Assembly (NCBI GenBank): GCA_036501825.1
Contig: DASXZP010000036.1
Location: 1 to 64,000, forward strand
Reading direction: 5' to 3'
Length of the DNA stretch: 64,000 nt
Origin: JAFECT01 sp036501825
GTDB lineage: Bacteria; Pseudomonadota; Alphaproteobacteria; Caulobacterales; Caulobacteraceae
Part shown: piece after piece, positions 55,101-59,690 of the stretch
Position numbering within the stretch: position 1 is the stretch's first letter
Layout: the number at the start of each line of letters is the position of its first letter
The notes under the pieces: model-generated
The model's database searches: none
The model's input: the letters and a program-made list of their open reading frames with translations, nothing else
What the model was told of the DNA's origin: nothing
Made by a program: the position numbers and the translations under genes

Positions 55101-56300
55101 GGTGATGACGACGCCGTTCTGGTGCACACGCACGTTGCCGCCGTTGCCGCCGTAGCTGGCGTCGCCGGCCGTGCCCACGATGCCGACGCTGAGGCCGCCG
55201 TTGCCGCCGGAGCCGCCCAGACTCTCGGCCAGGATGCCCGGCGAGGCGTTGCCGTAGGTGTGGATGAGGCCGGTCGTGGTCAGGTCGACATAGACATCGC
55301 CCCCCTGGGTCGCGCCGCCGCCGCCGCCGCCGGAGCCGAGGAAAAGGCCGCCGCCGCCCGAGCCGCCGTGGCCGCCCTGACTTTCAGCCCACAGGCCCGG
55401 TGAATTGTCCTTGTGTGTCGCTATGGTCCCCGACGCAGTGACCGACACATTGCCGCCGACGCCCGCCGGGCCGCCGTTACCGGCGGGGATGTTGCCGACC
55501 GATGCGCCGCCGTCGCCGCCGTCGCCGCCGATGCTGATGATCTCGATGGCGGCCGTGTTCGCGACGTTGGAATTATAGTCGTGCGTGAGGACGTAGTGCA
55601 TGTACGGCCCGGGCGAGCCTGCGCCGCCGTCGCCGGGCGCGTATTCGATGGTGAACAGGCCGAAAGACACGCCGACGCCCGCGTTGCCGTCGCCGCCGGG
55701 AGCGCCCTGTTTGACCACGATCTTCGTTCCGGCGGTGGGGGCCGGGCTCTTGTCCTGCGTGCCCGAGCCGGGACCGCCGCTATTGATCGTCGTGGAGCTG
55801 GACGAGCTGACGAGGTCGAGGGTCTTGTAGACCTTCGGGTTGGAGCCGTTCAGTTCGAGCTGGACGGAGTCGACGTCGCCGGTTGTGGAGTTCGTGTAGA
55901 CGTTAGTGACGGTGTAATCGTAGGTGATCGTTTGTTTGGTCGTCGCATTGTAGCGCTGGAGTTCGACGCTATCGCCGAGACTACCGGAATAGAGCACGAT
56001 CACGTTGTTGTCGGCGGTCAGCACGATCTCGGACACGCCCGGTGGCGACAGGACCTTGGTGACGACCTCGGGCAGTCCGGTGTCTGGATTGATCACCGTA
56101 GAGCCCGGCACGATGTCGAGCATTTCGACGATGTCGACCGTGGGCGATGCCTCCGCCCGGGGCGAGCTCGCGAGGCTGAGAGCCACCGCGCCGGCCGCAG
56201 CCGCGCAGAGCAGGGCTTCGCGCCGATGGCGGGAGCGCCGCGGGGGCGTTGCGCCATTTGCCCGACCGGTGAATTCGCGCCCGTTGTTGGTCCCGCCCAT
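43155..56300 (-). CDS. Giant glycine-repeat autotransporter (type V secretion)
   Basis: One uninterrupted frame of 4,381 residues. ATG 56300 follows AGGA by 4 nt; an extra 19 codons upstream are open but lack such a site. N-terminus: a 50-residue extended signal with RRSRHRREALLCAAAAGAVA and ASSPRAEA cleavage region. Residues about 250-3,730 are an array of about 54 units of about 64 residues: GNxSxGIxAQSIGGGGGxGG, a variable strand pair, then VxVGGxGGxGGxGGxVxV. A repeat-free linker with beta-helix-like strands follows (DNTGTVVGDIFLGGG), then a 12-strand-type barrel of about 277 residues from VWVKGGGFTERG to the terminal LDFKFTF, whose last Phe is the BAM signal. Expected to be a surface fibre or adhesin; no enzymatic motif seen. 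The 291-nt upstream region has a GC palindrome at about 56483-56498 and no clear promoter. Confidence 0.93.
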   Translation of the reverse strand: MGGTNNGREFTGRANGATPPRRSRHRREALLCAAAAGAVALSLASSPRAEASPTVDIVEMLDIVPGSTVINPDTGLPEVVTKVLSPPGVSEIVLTADNNVIVLYSGSLGDSVELQRYNATTKQTITYDYTVTNVYTNSTTGDVDSVQLELNGSNPKVYKTLDLVSSSSSTTINSGGPGSGTQDKSPAPTAGTKIVVKQGAPGGDGNAGVGVSFGLFTIEYAPGDGGAGSPGPYMHYVLTHDYNSNVANTAAIEIISIGGDGGDGGASVGNIPAGNGGPAGVGGNVSVTASGTIATHKDNSPGLWAESQGGHGGSGGGGLFLGSGGGGGGATQGGDVYVDLTTTGLIHTYGNASPGILAESLGGSGGNGGLSVGIVGTAGDASYGGNGGNVRVHQNGVVITEGNFSYGVLAESIGGNGGDAGSSYAVVTLGDQGAGGGSGALAAIYAGGNSITITHGDYAIGLFAESIGGGGGNGGSSGGLVTLGTYGAGGGNGGEAKVVLDAGAYVYTKGNASIGVEAQSIGGGGGSGGSSIAIAALGSEGAGGGNASLAAVYSSGDIVTEGNNAMGILVQSIGGGGGDSGAADGVVALGGTSSVGGNGAEALVKLYAGSEVLTHGYGSDGVVAQSIGGGGGVGASNGGLVALGASGGGGGDGGKVGVYNYGLIATTGDQSRGIFAESIGGGGGHGGDSGGLAAVGGNATTGGTGGDVYVTNAGEIFTGGNMSAGIEAQSIGGGGGDGGNSGGVVLAVGGTAGSGGGSAYNGGSGKVTVNDSGFIQTTGNDSDGIFAQSVGGGGGNGGSATSVSAFVGVAIGGQGGNGGAGGDVYVNLSPGTVTLGNTTITGDPQIITTGDRSAGIFEESVGGGGGNGGAATQVAIGYIGAISIAIGGAGGDGGDGGNVHISGDAQIETHGNNSDGIDIQSVGGGGGTGGFAIAIAASGGIAASGAISVGVGGTGGNGGKGGGVYGDTGGTIYTYGNFSTGLLAQSVGGGGGAGGFAISVTATGSGGVSGAVSVGVGGNGGGGGDGGTVDVTFDGSITTKGAYATGALIQSVGGGGGSGGFDISAGVTGSAGASGDLAVGIGGSGAHGGYGGTVTGDVTGNVVTYGNHSDGVVVQSVGGGGGNGGFNVSGAIAASGGGALAVTVGLGGTGAGGGHGGDVYGYAGAITTHGNYSYGFIAQSVGGGGGSGGFNVSGDIAGAGTGAGAVSVGLGGNAGAGGYGETVHGHVSGTVVTYGDFSGGVVIQSVGGGGGEGGFNVSGALSGSGVGAGSVTVGLGGTGGDGGVGGNVYGYAAAIATHGDHSAGFVAQSVGGGGGSGGFDVSGALSGSGTGAGAVSVGIGGGGGGGGDAGNVTGNVSGVVVTYGNQSDGVVVQSIGGGGGDGGFHVAGSISGAGEGAGSVSVGVGGGGGKAGDSATVHAYALSISTHGDNSTGFLAQSVGGGGGNGGFDVSGSISGAGTGAGTVSVGVGGAGAYGGHGGNVYAGVIGNVTTAGNFSDGVVAQSLGGGGGNGGFNVAAGVSGSGEGAGSISVGVGGSGGTGGYAGNVTLTIAGATYTQGNDSDAVLAQSVGGGGGNGGFNVTGDISVAGTGAGTLGVGVGGTGGGGGAGGNVTLNVTGVTINGELIAAETNGDYSRGVVAQSIGGGGGSGGFDVTAGISGAETGAGNIGVGVGGSGGTASSGGVVISYVTGDVFTDGKGSVGVLVQSVGGGGGAGGFNVTGGVSGSGEGSGNIGVGVGGFGGGGGAGGVVYAGITGNVQTLGDSASAITFQSMGGGGGDGGFNVTGGIAIAAQSGGLGGNIGVGVGGFGGDGGTASNVTGTVDGNVITTGDDSHGILMQSVGGGGGDGGFNVSGGVAASTGSAGNIEFGLGGFGGKGGVSGNVYGNVTGNVWTEGDNAFGVTMQSLGGGGGDGGFNVTGGVALTLGGTGVAGDIGIGVGGFGGGGGNAGGVYGNMTGNVVTYGANAHGILMQSAGGGGGDGGFNITGDVAIGTGATGAVSIGVGGFGGGAGNGGNVTGYITGNVFTYGAESFGVMEESVGGGGGDGGMNITGSLSVSVKASTSVAVGIGLGGFGGYGGHAGDVTGGMYGVVVTHGNDAPGVVAASLGGGGGAGGLDVTGDVALSLGSAGTVGIGVGGFGGVGGYAGNVTFVRVGDTETDGINSDGVVAESIGGGGGDGGLNVTGSVSASTKGATGAIGIGVGGFGGGGGDAGNVSLSVTGNVYALGAGASTIFTPSDGSASYTVTPDGSNGVVAQSIGGGGGNGGIDITGSLAITTPGGSSAGNAATIGLGGFGGSGGNAGTVHLSVQGANSTLAQVVATGDDKSAVIAQSIGGGGGDGGINISGGAAIDGTFVVGIGGSGANGGIGGNVYATVDANLYASGRYSRGLVVQSIGGGGGDGAINISGGITADTASTQPNLTFGIGGFGGAGAASGNVVATQYGQVDVVGAGAIGILAQSVAGGGGSGGLDISADVNLGKATSKTQGVGIAVGVGGSGGTGADSGDVTLYSVGNVFVDASGTPTPTGVTPPTANAPASEFSGAAGVMAQSIGGGGGVGGMNITGAIAPFGSPAAIGVGGTGADGGNAGNVTVIRGYLDESGVLVADATQIVTKGDGADGLVAQSIGGGGGDAGMNFVFGITAAAADDTSDAAIINVGGGSGDGGNAAKVTVHDDENIFTYGVASTGLLAQSIGGGGGNSALNIGAGLTKDSNTFVLTVGGAIGNGGNAGDVIVYHTGDIITTGTGAMGIEAESIGGGGGSAFIDQGYAYGASNSLTISIGRDGGTGGIGGNVSVHLNGIIETAGQYANGILAQSIGGGGGASSSDSVGVGATNPKNDKQTGGVSVNVGLTGGTGAVGGNVYVGATGDILTSGDSANGIMAQSIGGGGGAGGGNVNVVFQNTAALSVSVGGNGGVAATSGTVYVDTSATIVTQGYHSDGVLAQSIGGGGGAGGSDYNLALQIGGQEDDATQRTIAVNVGGQGSSGSFANTVNVLNTGVIVTNGVQSEGIEAESIGGGGGTGGGIIDATLQGTNGSDALDVNVGGFGGTGGAGGTVIVTNQGQIFTYGEQSDGILAASIGGGGGTGGTVLQATLGASGDNTTHRISFNMGGFGGSGGTGGNVTVINEPSSGAYTGQVVTHGQDAYGILALSIGGGGGQGGAVADLFGMTAGKDSASFTLNIGGFGGTGGDAGTVTVDNSGLVDTYGDGAHGIVAQSIGGGGGDGGIALSLSAQIGSGTTTQQAPMITIGGQGGDGGNGGTVTVTNTGEIITHGANADGILAESIGGGGGDANVGLSLEPGVGSMALSNSISLLVGATGGGAGGTAGAVTVNQAGNITVLGQGSQAIDAESINGGGGTLSVSFDSLVSLPGFSFFGNSNPPSPTDPVVAAQAGASKASGSSGGDVTINMTGTIGEGGDDSVGVFEQSIGGGGGTIRAEVSLGTTSDVAGYSVGGVGFQFALGGSDGTNNNGGDITSVQTGEIMSTGANSPGALVQSIGGGGGRSILDIYAPSGSVVDPISVSLGGTDGTNEAGGNIVFTHDGMIGTTGELSTGEIIQSIGGGGGDASVDVHGADADAVAVQLVLGSTGGTGLSGGDITATFNGGVITEGDHANGLFVQSVGGGGGEARIEGAGSLDVTLGGGEGDGGNVTLINTGGIYTFGDGSNGVFLQSIGGGGGAAFIGIDPPSVTLSGAGIGNGGDIVFTQTGDIFVMGADSTGIIAQSIGGGGGYVEGAFHGTAGGVGQGGSIELTIDGKVMALENNSTGIFAESTGSLGGGDITIDAEDAIRGGSGTGMGIYVDGGADNLITTTTSLSAVSGVAITTTFGNDTVDNTGTVVGDIFLGGGVNAFNNELGSTFIAFHTIALQDASAGSTGTFTNSGEFQMGLSAPLVPIDLLNGATFGNLDADGDPRFNLLYGARVIETVNLTGNFVQTSAGHLDFDVAFGPYPSDLVNVSGNTTVAGTGNVILTWLQDNHPVTLFATKGTATNDGLQIAPTIAIDYGIIANNIGIQLTIQTNFGQPFLTPNEQRLGHHMDSAVDVGGSAGIGRLLAYLGNMTSGQQALYAAVFDQLNPEPLVAPLRAQMLEANQFGDDLFGCLSTTTTTVDKDCVWVKGGGFTERGNAEGGYWDSREIGQTASGGWQRPINGEWSMTAAAGYQAITDLSVNNGRGRASGQGGDLGVGFQRRTPDGLALGFGVTGGWTSLDMARQVDVIGMLPPGVGRSNVQTGYAQVQVNASKLYTYGKWFVRPEVQATSTMLRTNAFAETGLAGIGVKSDGDTHFIEAAQPDLAFGRVIYENDKQRAELTFKIGGRFSTNDDLFLPISFIGAGQGARPAFIQTPYNSAAGVASVGLTVFGSGPLSVSADYTNEFGKSTSSQRGSLDFKFTF
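45100..55540 (-). repeat. Tandem array of about 54 glycine-rich repeat units in the autotransporter
   Basis: Coding-strand units of about 190 bp, each with a run of four or five GGC codons after AGTC(G)ATC, so the plus strand shows (CCG)n followed by ATCGACTG about every 190 bp. A hand count of the S-[IVLMA]-GGGGG box gives about 54 units including three degenerate ones (GGHGG, GGSGG, GGNGG) at the N-terminal end and one (INGGGG) near the other end. Units between about 49.1 and 53.5 kb carry GGFNVSG or GGFDVTG after the box and are closer to one another than to the flanking units. The array has no stop in frame. Confidence 0.85.
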
Positions 56301-56592
56301 CGTCCTGCTCCACGTCACTGCCGGCCGCGCAAAAGGGCGCGACCGGGATAAACCCAAGTAAAATTTCCGTTTTTAGCTGAGGAAAAGCGCCGGCGGCGCC
56401 GTTTTGGCGTGCGCGCGCCCACCGGCAGCGCACTGTCCCCCCCTAGAAACAGAAAGCTCTGCCAGAACTAAGCTCCCGCGCGCGGGAGGCCGTCAATCGC
56501 AGCCAACCTGCAGGCGAGAGTCTGTGGCTCCTTAAACACGTTCAGTTTCCCCATCTTTGCTTCAGGGGGCGCGAAGCCGGTAGACAGGCGTC

Positions 56593-57375
56593 ATGCGTGT
56601 CTTCGACTTCGATTCCGCCATCGTCCGCCTCCCTGGCGCCAGCGTGGTGCGCGGCCTGCGCGCCGGCGGCGGTCCCGATCCCGACCTCCACGCCTTCCAA
56701 CGCGAGCACACGCAGTACATCGCGGCCCTCGAGGCGGCCGGACTGCAAGTTTCGGTCCTGGAACCGCTGGAAGCCTTTGCGGACTCGGTGTTCGTCGAGG
56801 ACCCGGCGCTGGTGTTCCCCGAAGGCGCGGTCCTGCTGAACCTCGGCGCCGACAGCCGTCGCGGCGAAGCGGCGGCGCTGAAGCCCGCCCTTGAGGCGCG
56901 CTTCGGCCAGGTTCTGGCACTGGAAGCGGGCTTCGCCGACGGCGGCGACGCCCTGGTCACCCCGCAGACGGTCTACATCGGCCTGTCGCACCGCACCGAC
57001 GCCGCCGGCGCGGCGGATCTCAAGCGCAAGCTAGCTATGCTCGGCCGGGATGCGCGGGTGGTCGAAACCCCGGACGGGGTCCTGCACTTCAAGAGCGCGT
57101 CAACGTTGATCGACCATGAAACCGTCCTGACGATCCCGGCTCTGGCGGGGTCGGACGTGTTTAAGGGCCTGCGCACCCTGATCGTCCCGCCCGGCGAGGA
57201 CGCCGCCGCCTGCGTGCTGCGGGTCAACGACGTGGTGCTGGCCGCGGCCCAATTCCCCCGCACCCTCGACCTCCTGGCCGCCCACGGTCTCGACGTCATC
57301 CCGGTCCCGGCCACCGAGGTGGTCAAGCTCGACGCCGGCTTGACCTGCATGTCGCTGCGCTGGAAGACCGGGTGA
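56593..57375 (+). CDS. DDAH-like amidinohydrolase
   Basis: A 260-residue enzyme of the dimethylarginine dimethylaminohydrolase/arginine deiminase superfamily, hydrolysing N-methylated arginines to citrulline and methylamines. Family marks: ADSVFVEDPALVFPEGAVLL (substrate-binding ED), ADGGDALVTPQTVYIGLSHR (DGGD), VLHFKSASTLIDHETVL (catalytic His) and the terminal nucleophile Cys in KLDAGLTCMSLRW. Length equals that of bacterial DDAH. Isolated between the giant autotransporter (divergent) and tRNA-Ser. Activity on free arginine would instead imply arginine deiminase, but the length favours DDAH. Confidence 0.88.
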   Translation: MRVFDFDSAIVRLPGASVVRGLRAGGGPDPDLHAFQREHTQYIAALEAAGLQVSVLEPLEAFADSVFVEDPALVFPEGAVLLNLGADSRRGEAAALKPALEARFGQVLALEAGFADGGDALVTPQTVYIGLSHRTDAAGAADLKRKLAMLGRDARVVETPDGVLHFKSASTLIDHETVLTIPALAGSDVFKGLRTLIVPPGEDAAACVLRVNDVVLAAAQFPRTLDLLAAHGLDVIPVPATEVVKLDAGLTCMSLRWKTG

Positions 57376-57492
57376 GGGCTTCGGCGGATCGCCCTCGCAA
57401 ACGCTTGCGCGATCAGGCCGCCATCGTTAGGACAGCGCCTTCGCTCGCCCCAAGGGGACGCGCCGGCCTCGAGGCCTTCGCGTCAGCGCTAC

Positions 57493-57582
57493 GGAGAGGT
57501 GGCAGAGTGGTTGAATGTACCGCACTCGAAATGCGGCGTACCTGAAAGGGTATCGAGGGTTCGAATCCCTCCCTCTCCGCCA
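57493..57582 (+). tRNA. tRNA-Ser (anticodon CGA), with encoded CCA
   Basis: Acceptor stem GGAGAGG (57493-57499) pairs with CCTCTCC (57572-57578), then discriminator G57579 and CCA. Anticodon stem CCGCA/TGCGG encloses CTCGAAA with anticodon CGA at 57527-57529; the T-loop is GGTTCGAATCC. A long variable arm (CGTACCTGAAAGGGTATCGA) marks a class II serine tRNA. No integrase or duplicated 3' end is seen, so it is not visibly an occupied attachment site. Confidence 0.97.
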
Positions 57583-58093
57583 ATCCTTAGTTTGTTACGG
57601 GCTGCCACGGCCGTTCCCGGCGGCAAGCCATCCGAATGTATTGCCAGGGGGTGTTTGATCGACTTGGCGCGGGCTGAACGCGCACAAACCTACTCGATCA
57701 AAAAATCCTCGCGATTTCAAGTCGGTACAAAATTGAGCCCAAAATGGGGAACCTTTGGGCCGGCAGGTCATTACAGTGACGTTGTCCGGGGGTGTCCTAG
57801 CTTGCTCGCTCGGAGCCGCCCAACGCGGCCGGGATTCAACGCCCGGGCGTTTTCGTCATGTCCGGAAAGCCTTTGCGGGCAAGCCGGGGCGGCGGATGAC
57901 GGCAAGGTCGGGATGCGGGGGCGGCTCGCCGTTTGCGCGTTCGTATTGTAGAGTTTAAAGCCCGGGGGATCACCGGATTCGGAAACTCTATCGTGTGTGG
58001 CCAACTTGACACTGTTGTGGCGAGTTGGCGCTGTTATAACGGTGCTAGGCCGATGGTTACCGGTCGGGCAGAGGGCAAGAGAGGGCTCTTAAT
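57583..58093. other. 511-nt intergenic region between tRNA-Ser and ompA-like gene
   Basis: No convincing gene: the open frames across it have no family pattern, and one runs through the tRNA. It contains an AT-richer patch at about 57680-57770. Near its end are CCAACT (58001-58006) and AGTTGG (58023-58028), an inverted repeat with 16 nt between, surrounding TTGACA (58006-58011); TATAAC follows at 58035-58040, but the 23-nt gap between these boxes is too long for a standard promoter. A promoter or operator for the OmpA gene is likely to lie here, but I cannot define it. Confidence 0.4.
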
Positions 58094-59152
58094 ATGAAAC
58101 TGAAACTGATGGCGGGCGCCGCTCTCGCCGCATTGTTTGCGACGGCTGGGGCCGCCCAGGCTGAGCCTGACGGCTGGTACGGCGCCGTCGACCTCGGCTA
58201 CCACTGGCCCGACAAGGCCCACGTCGACACCCAATTCGCGGGCGACGGCTCCGTTAAGCTGAACAGCGACTGGATCGGCTTCGCGCGCCTCGGCTACAAG
58301 TTCAACCGCCACTGGCGCCTCGAATTGGAAGGCGGCTACCGCCCCAACCATATCGGTGAGCCGGGCTTCGCGGGTGAAGCGCACGTCTGGTCCGCCATGG
58401 GCAACGTCCTGTGGGATCTGATGCCCGACGCCCACGTCCATCCGTTCATCGGCGCCGGCATCGGCGCCGGCCGGGTGAGCGTCAACGCACTCGACGCGCC
58501 GCTGTTCATGACCGACGACACCCACACGTCGTTCGCGTGGCAGGGCATCGCCGGCCTGACCTGGTCGATCGGCGAGCGCACCAACCTCGACCTGACCTAT
58601 CGCTACTTCGAAGTTCCGAAGGTCAGCATGTCTTCCGGCGGCACCGCCGGCGGCATGGACATCCGCTACACGGACCAGTCCCTGACTCTGGGTCTGCGGC
58701 ATTCGTTCTCGGCCCCGCCGCCGCCCCCGCCGCCTCCGCCTCCGCCGCCTCCTCCGCCGCCTCCGCCTCCCCCGCCGCCTCCTCCGCCTCCGCCGCCGCC
58801 GCCTCCGCCGCCGCCGGAAGCCAAGGAGTTCGTGGTCTACTTCCCGTTCGATCAGTACATCCTGACGCCGGAAGCCCAGAACGTGGTGTCGGCTGCTGCG
58901 GACTACGCCAACTCGGGTCACGCGACCCGCGTGGTGGTGGTCGGTCACACCGATACCTCGGGCTCGGCGGCCTACAACGTCCGCCTGTCCGAACGTCGCG
59001 CCAAGGTCGTGGCCGACGCGCTGGTCTCCAAGGGCGTGGCCTCGGGCACGCTGCAGGTCGACTGGAAGGGCGAGACCGATCTTGCGGTCCCGACTCCGGA
59101 CGGCACCAAGGAGCCGCTCAACCGTCGTACGACGATCGACATCAACTTCTGA
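58094..59152 (+). CDS. OmpA-family outer-membrane protein with 34-proline linker
   Basis: A 352-residue outer-membrane protein linking outer membrane and peptidoglycan. Signal MKLKLMAGAALAALFATAGA, cleaved near AQAEPD. Residues about 25-205 form an 8-strand barrel (WYGAVDLGYHWPDKAHVDTQ; FIGAGIGAGRV; LTLGLRHSFS). A linker of 34 consecutive prolines (58715-58816) follows. The OmpA-like domain has YFPFDQYILTPEAQNVVSAA, VVGHTDTSGSAAYNVRLSER and RAKVVADALVSKGV (peptidoglycan-binding D...R pair). Ends RRTTIDINF. A strong terminator follows at 59177. Confidence 0.95.
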   Translation: MKLKLMAGAALAALFATAGAAQAEPDGWYGAVDLGYHWPDKAHVDTQFAGDGSVKLNSDWIGFARLGYKFNRHWRLELEGGYRPNHIGEPGFAGEAHVWSAMGNVLWDLMPDAHVHPFIGAGIGAGRVSVNALDAPLFMTDDTHTSFAWQGIAGLTWSIGERTNLDLTYRYFEVPKVSMSSGGTAGGMDIRYTDQSLTLGLRHSFSAPPPPPPPPPPPPPPPPPPPPPPPPPPPPPPPPPPEAKEFVVYFPFDQYILTPEAQNVVSAAADYANSGHATRVVVVGHTDTSGSAAYNVRLSERRAKVVADALVSKGVASGTLQVDWKGETDLAVPTPDGTKEPLNRRTTIDINF

Positions 59153-59176
59153 TCTCGATTGGCGGACTAAAGATTG

Positions 59177-59210
59177 GGCCCGGTGGAAACACCGGGCCTT
59201 TTCTTTTGTG
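59177..59210 (+). terminator. Intrinsic terminator of ompA-like gene
   Basis: Perfect 9-pair stem (GGCCCGGTG / CACCGGGCC, 59177-59185 with 59190-59198) with a GAAA tetraloop, then TTTTCTTTTG. It begins 24 nt after the OmpA stop codon. Confidence 0.9.
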
Positions 59211-59266
59211 TTTCAGGTGACGGGCGGCACGGGCTAAACCGGGCTTAATCTCAGGAGGTCCCGGCC

Positions 59267-59521
59267 ATGATGACGGCCATCTTCGTGTTCGTGAAATGCG
59301 AGCTCGGCAAGGCGAACCAAGTCGCCGCCGACATCGTCGACAATGTCGAGAACGTCTCCGAGGTCTATTCCACCTCGGGCCAGTACGACCTGCTTGCCAA
59401 GTTCCACCTGAACAAGGACGAGGACATCGGCACCTTCGTCACCACCAAGGTCCAAACCCGCCCGCACATCCGCGACACCTTCACGGTGATCACGTTCTCT
59501 CCCTTCACGCGTTCGGCCTGA
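59267..59521 (+). CDS. Stand-alone Lrp/AsnC ligand-binding (RAM) domain protein
   Basis: An 84-residue protein that is one Lrp/AsnC C-terminal domain without a DNA-binding part: ATAIFVFVK-like opening (MMTAIFVFVKCELGKANQVA), ADIVDNVENVSEVYSTSGQY, DLLAKFHLNKDEDIGTFVTT and TFTVITFSPF, the RAM fold beta-alpha-beta-beta-alpha-beta. Such proteins oligomerise and bind amino acids and can modulate full-length Lrp relatives. It is encoded just before the branched-chain 2-oxoacid dehydrogenase operon (opposite strand), so a link to amino-acid sensing is plausible but unproved. Confidence 0.88.
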   Translation: MMTAIFVFVKCELGKANQVAADIVDNVENVSEVYSTSGQYDLLAKFHLNKDEDIGTFVTTKVQTRPHIRDTFTVITFSPFTRSA

Positions 59522-59530
59522 GGCGGCGAA

Positions 59531-59680
59531 GAGAAGAGAGTCCACGGACCCACACGGACCCACACGGAAATAGCGCCGACTTCCCGCGTCGCAGACGCGG
59601 CAATCATGCAATGGCGCTTCGCGCCGCAGGATCACGCCGGAAACACGACAGCGTCCGTGTGTTTCCGTGTGGGTCCGTGG
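59531..59680. repeat. Second copy of the nested inverted-repeat family
   Basis: 59531-59576 has GAGAAGAGAGTCCACGGACC and continues, and differs only slightly from the left arm at 19121-19166. The centre repeats the hairpins CCGCGTC-GCA-GACGCGG (59584-59600) and GGCGC-TTC-GCGCC (59613-59625), as in the 19-kb copy. The right arm, GTTTCCGTGTGGGTCCGTGG (59661-59680), complements the left, although it is shorter. It lies between the AsnC-like gene and lpdA, ending 11 nt before the lpdA stop codon. Confidence 0.9.
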
Positions 59681-59690
59681 TCAATTTTTC

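Noticed and set aside
45100..55540. Possible CRISPR array because of regularly spaced (CCG)n-ATCGACTG boxes
   Set aside because: Period is about 190 bp, the frame between boxes is open and gives a consistent protein repeat, and there are no cas genes.
43155..56300. Reading the giant gene as several genes or a fused pseudogene
   Set aside because: No stop codon or frame change is seen over 13.1 kb, the signal and barrel are at its two ends, and repeats keep frame throughout.
57493..57582. tRNA-Ser as integration site
   Set aside because: No integrase, no phage genes and no repeat of the tRNA 3' end within the window.
57499..57951. 150-codon frame running through tRNA-Ser
   Set aside because: It begins inside the tRNA, and its protein has no family-like or hydrophobic features.
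58006..58040. TTGACA ... TATAAC as a standard promoter for the OmpA gene
   Set aside because: Spacing between the boxes is 23 nt, outside the usual 16-18; listed only as part of the intergenic description.
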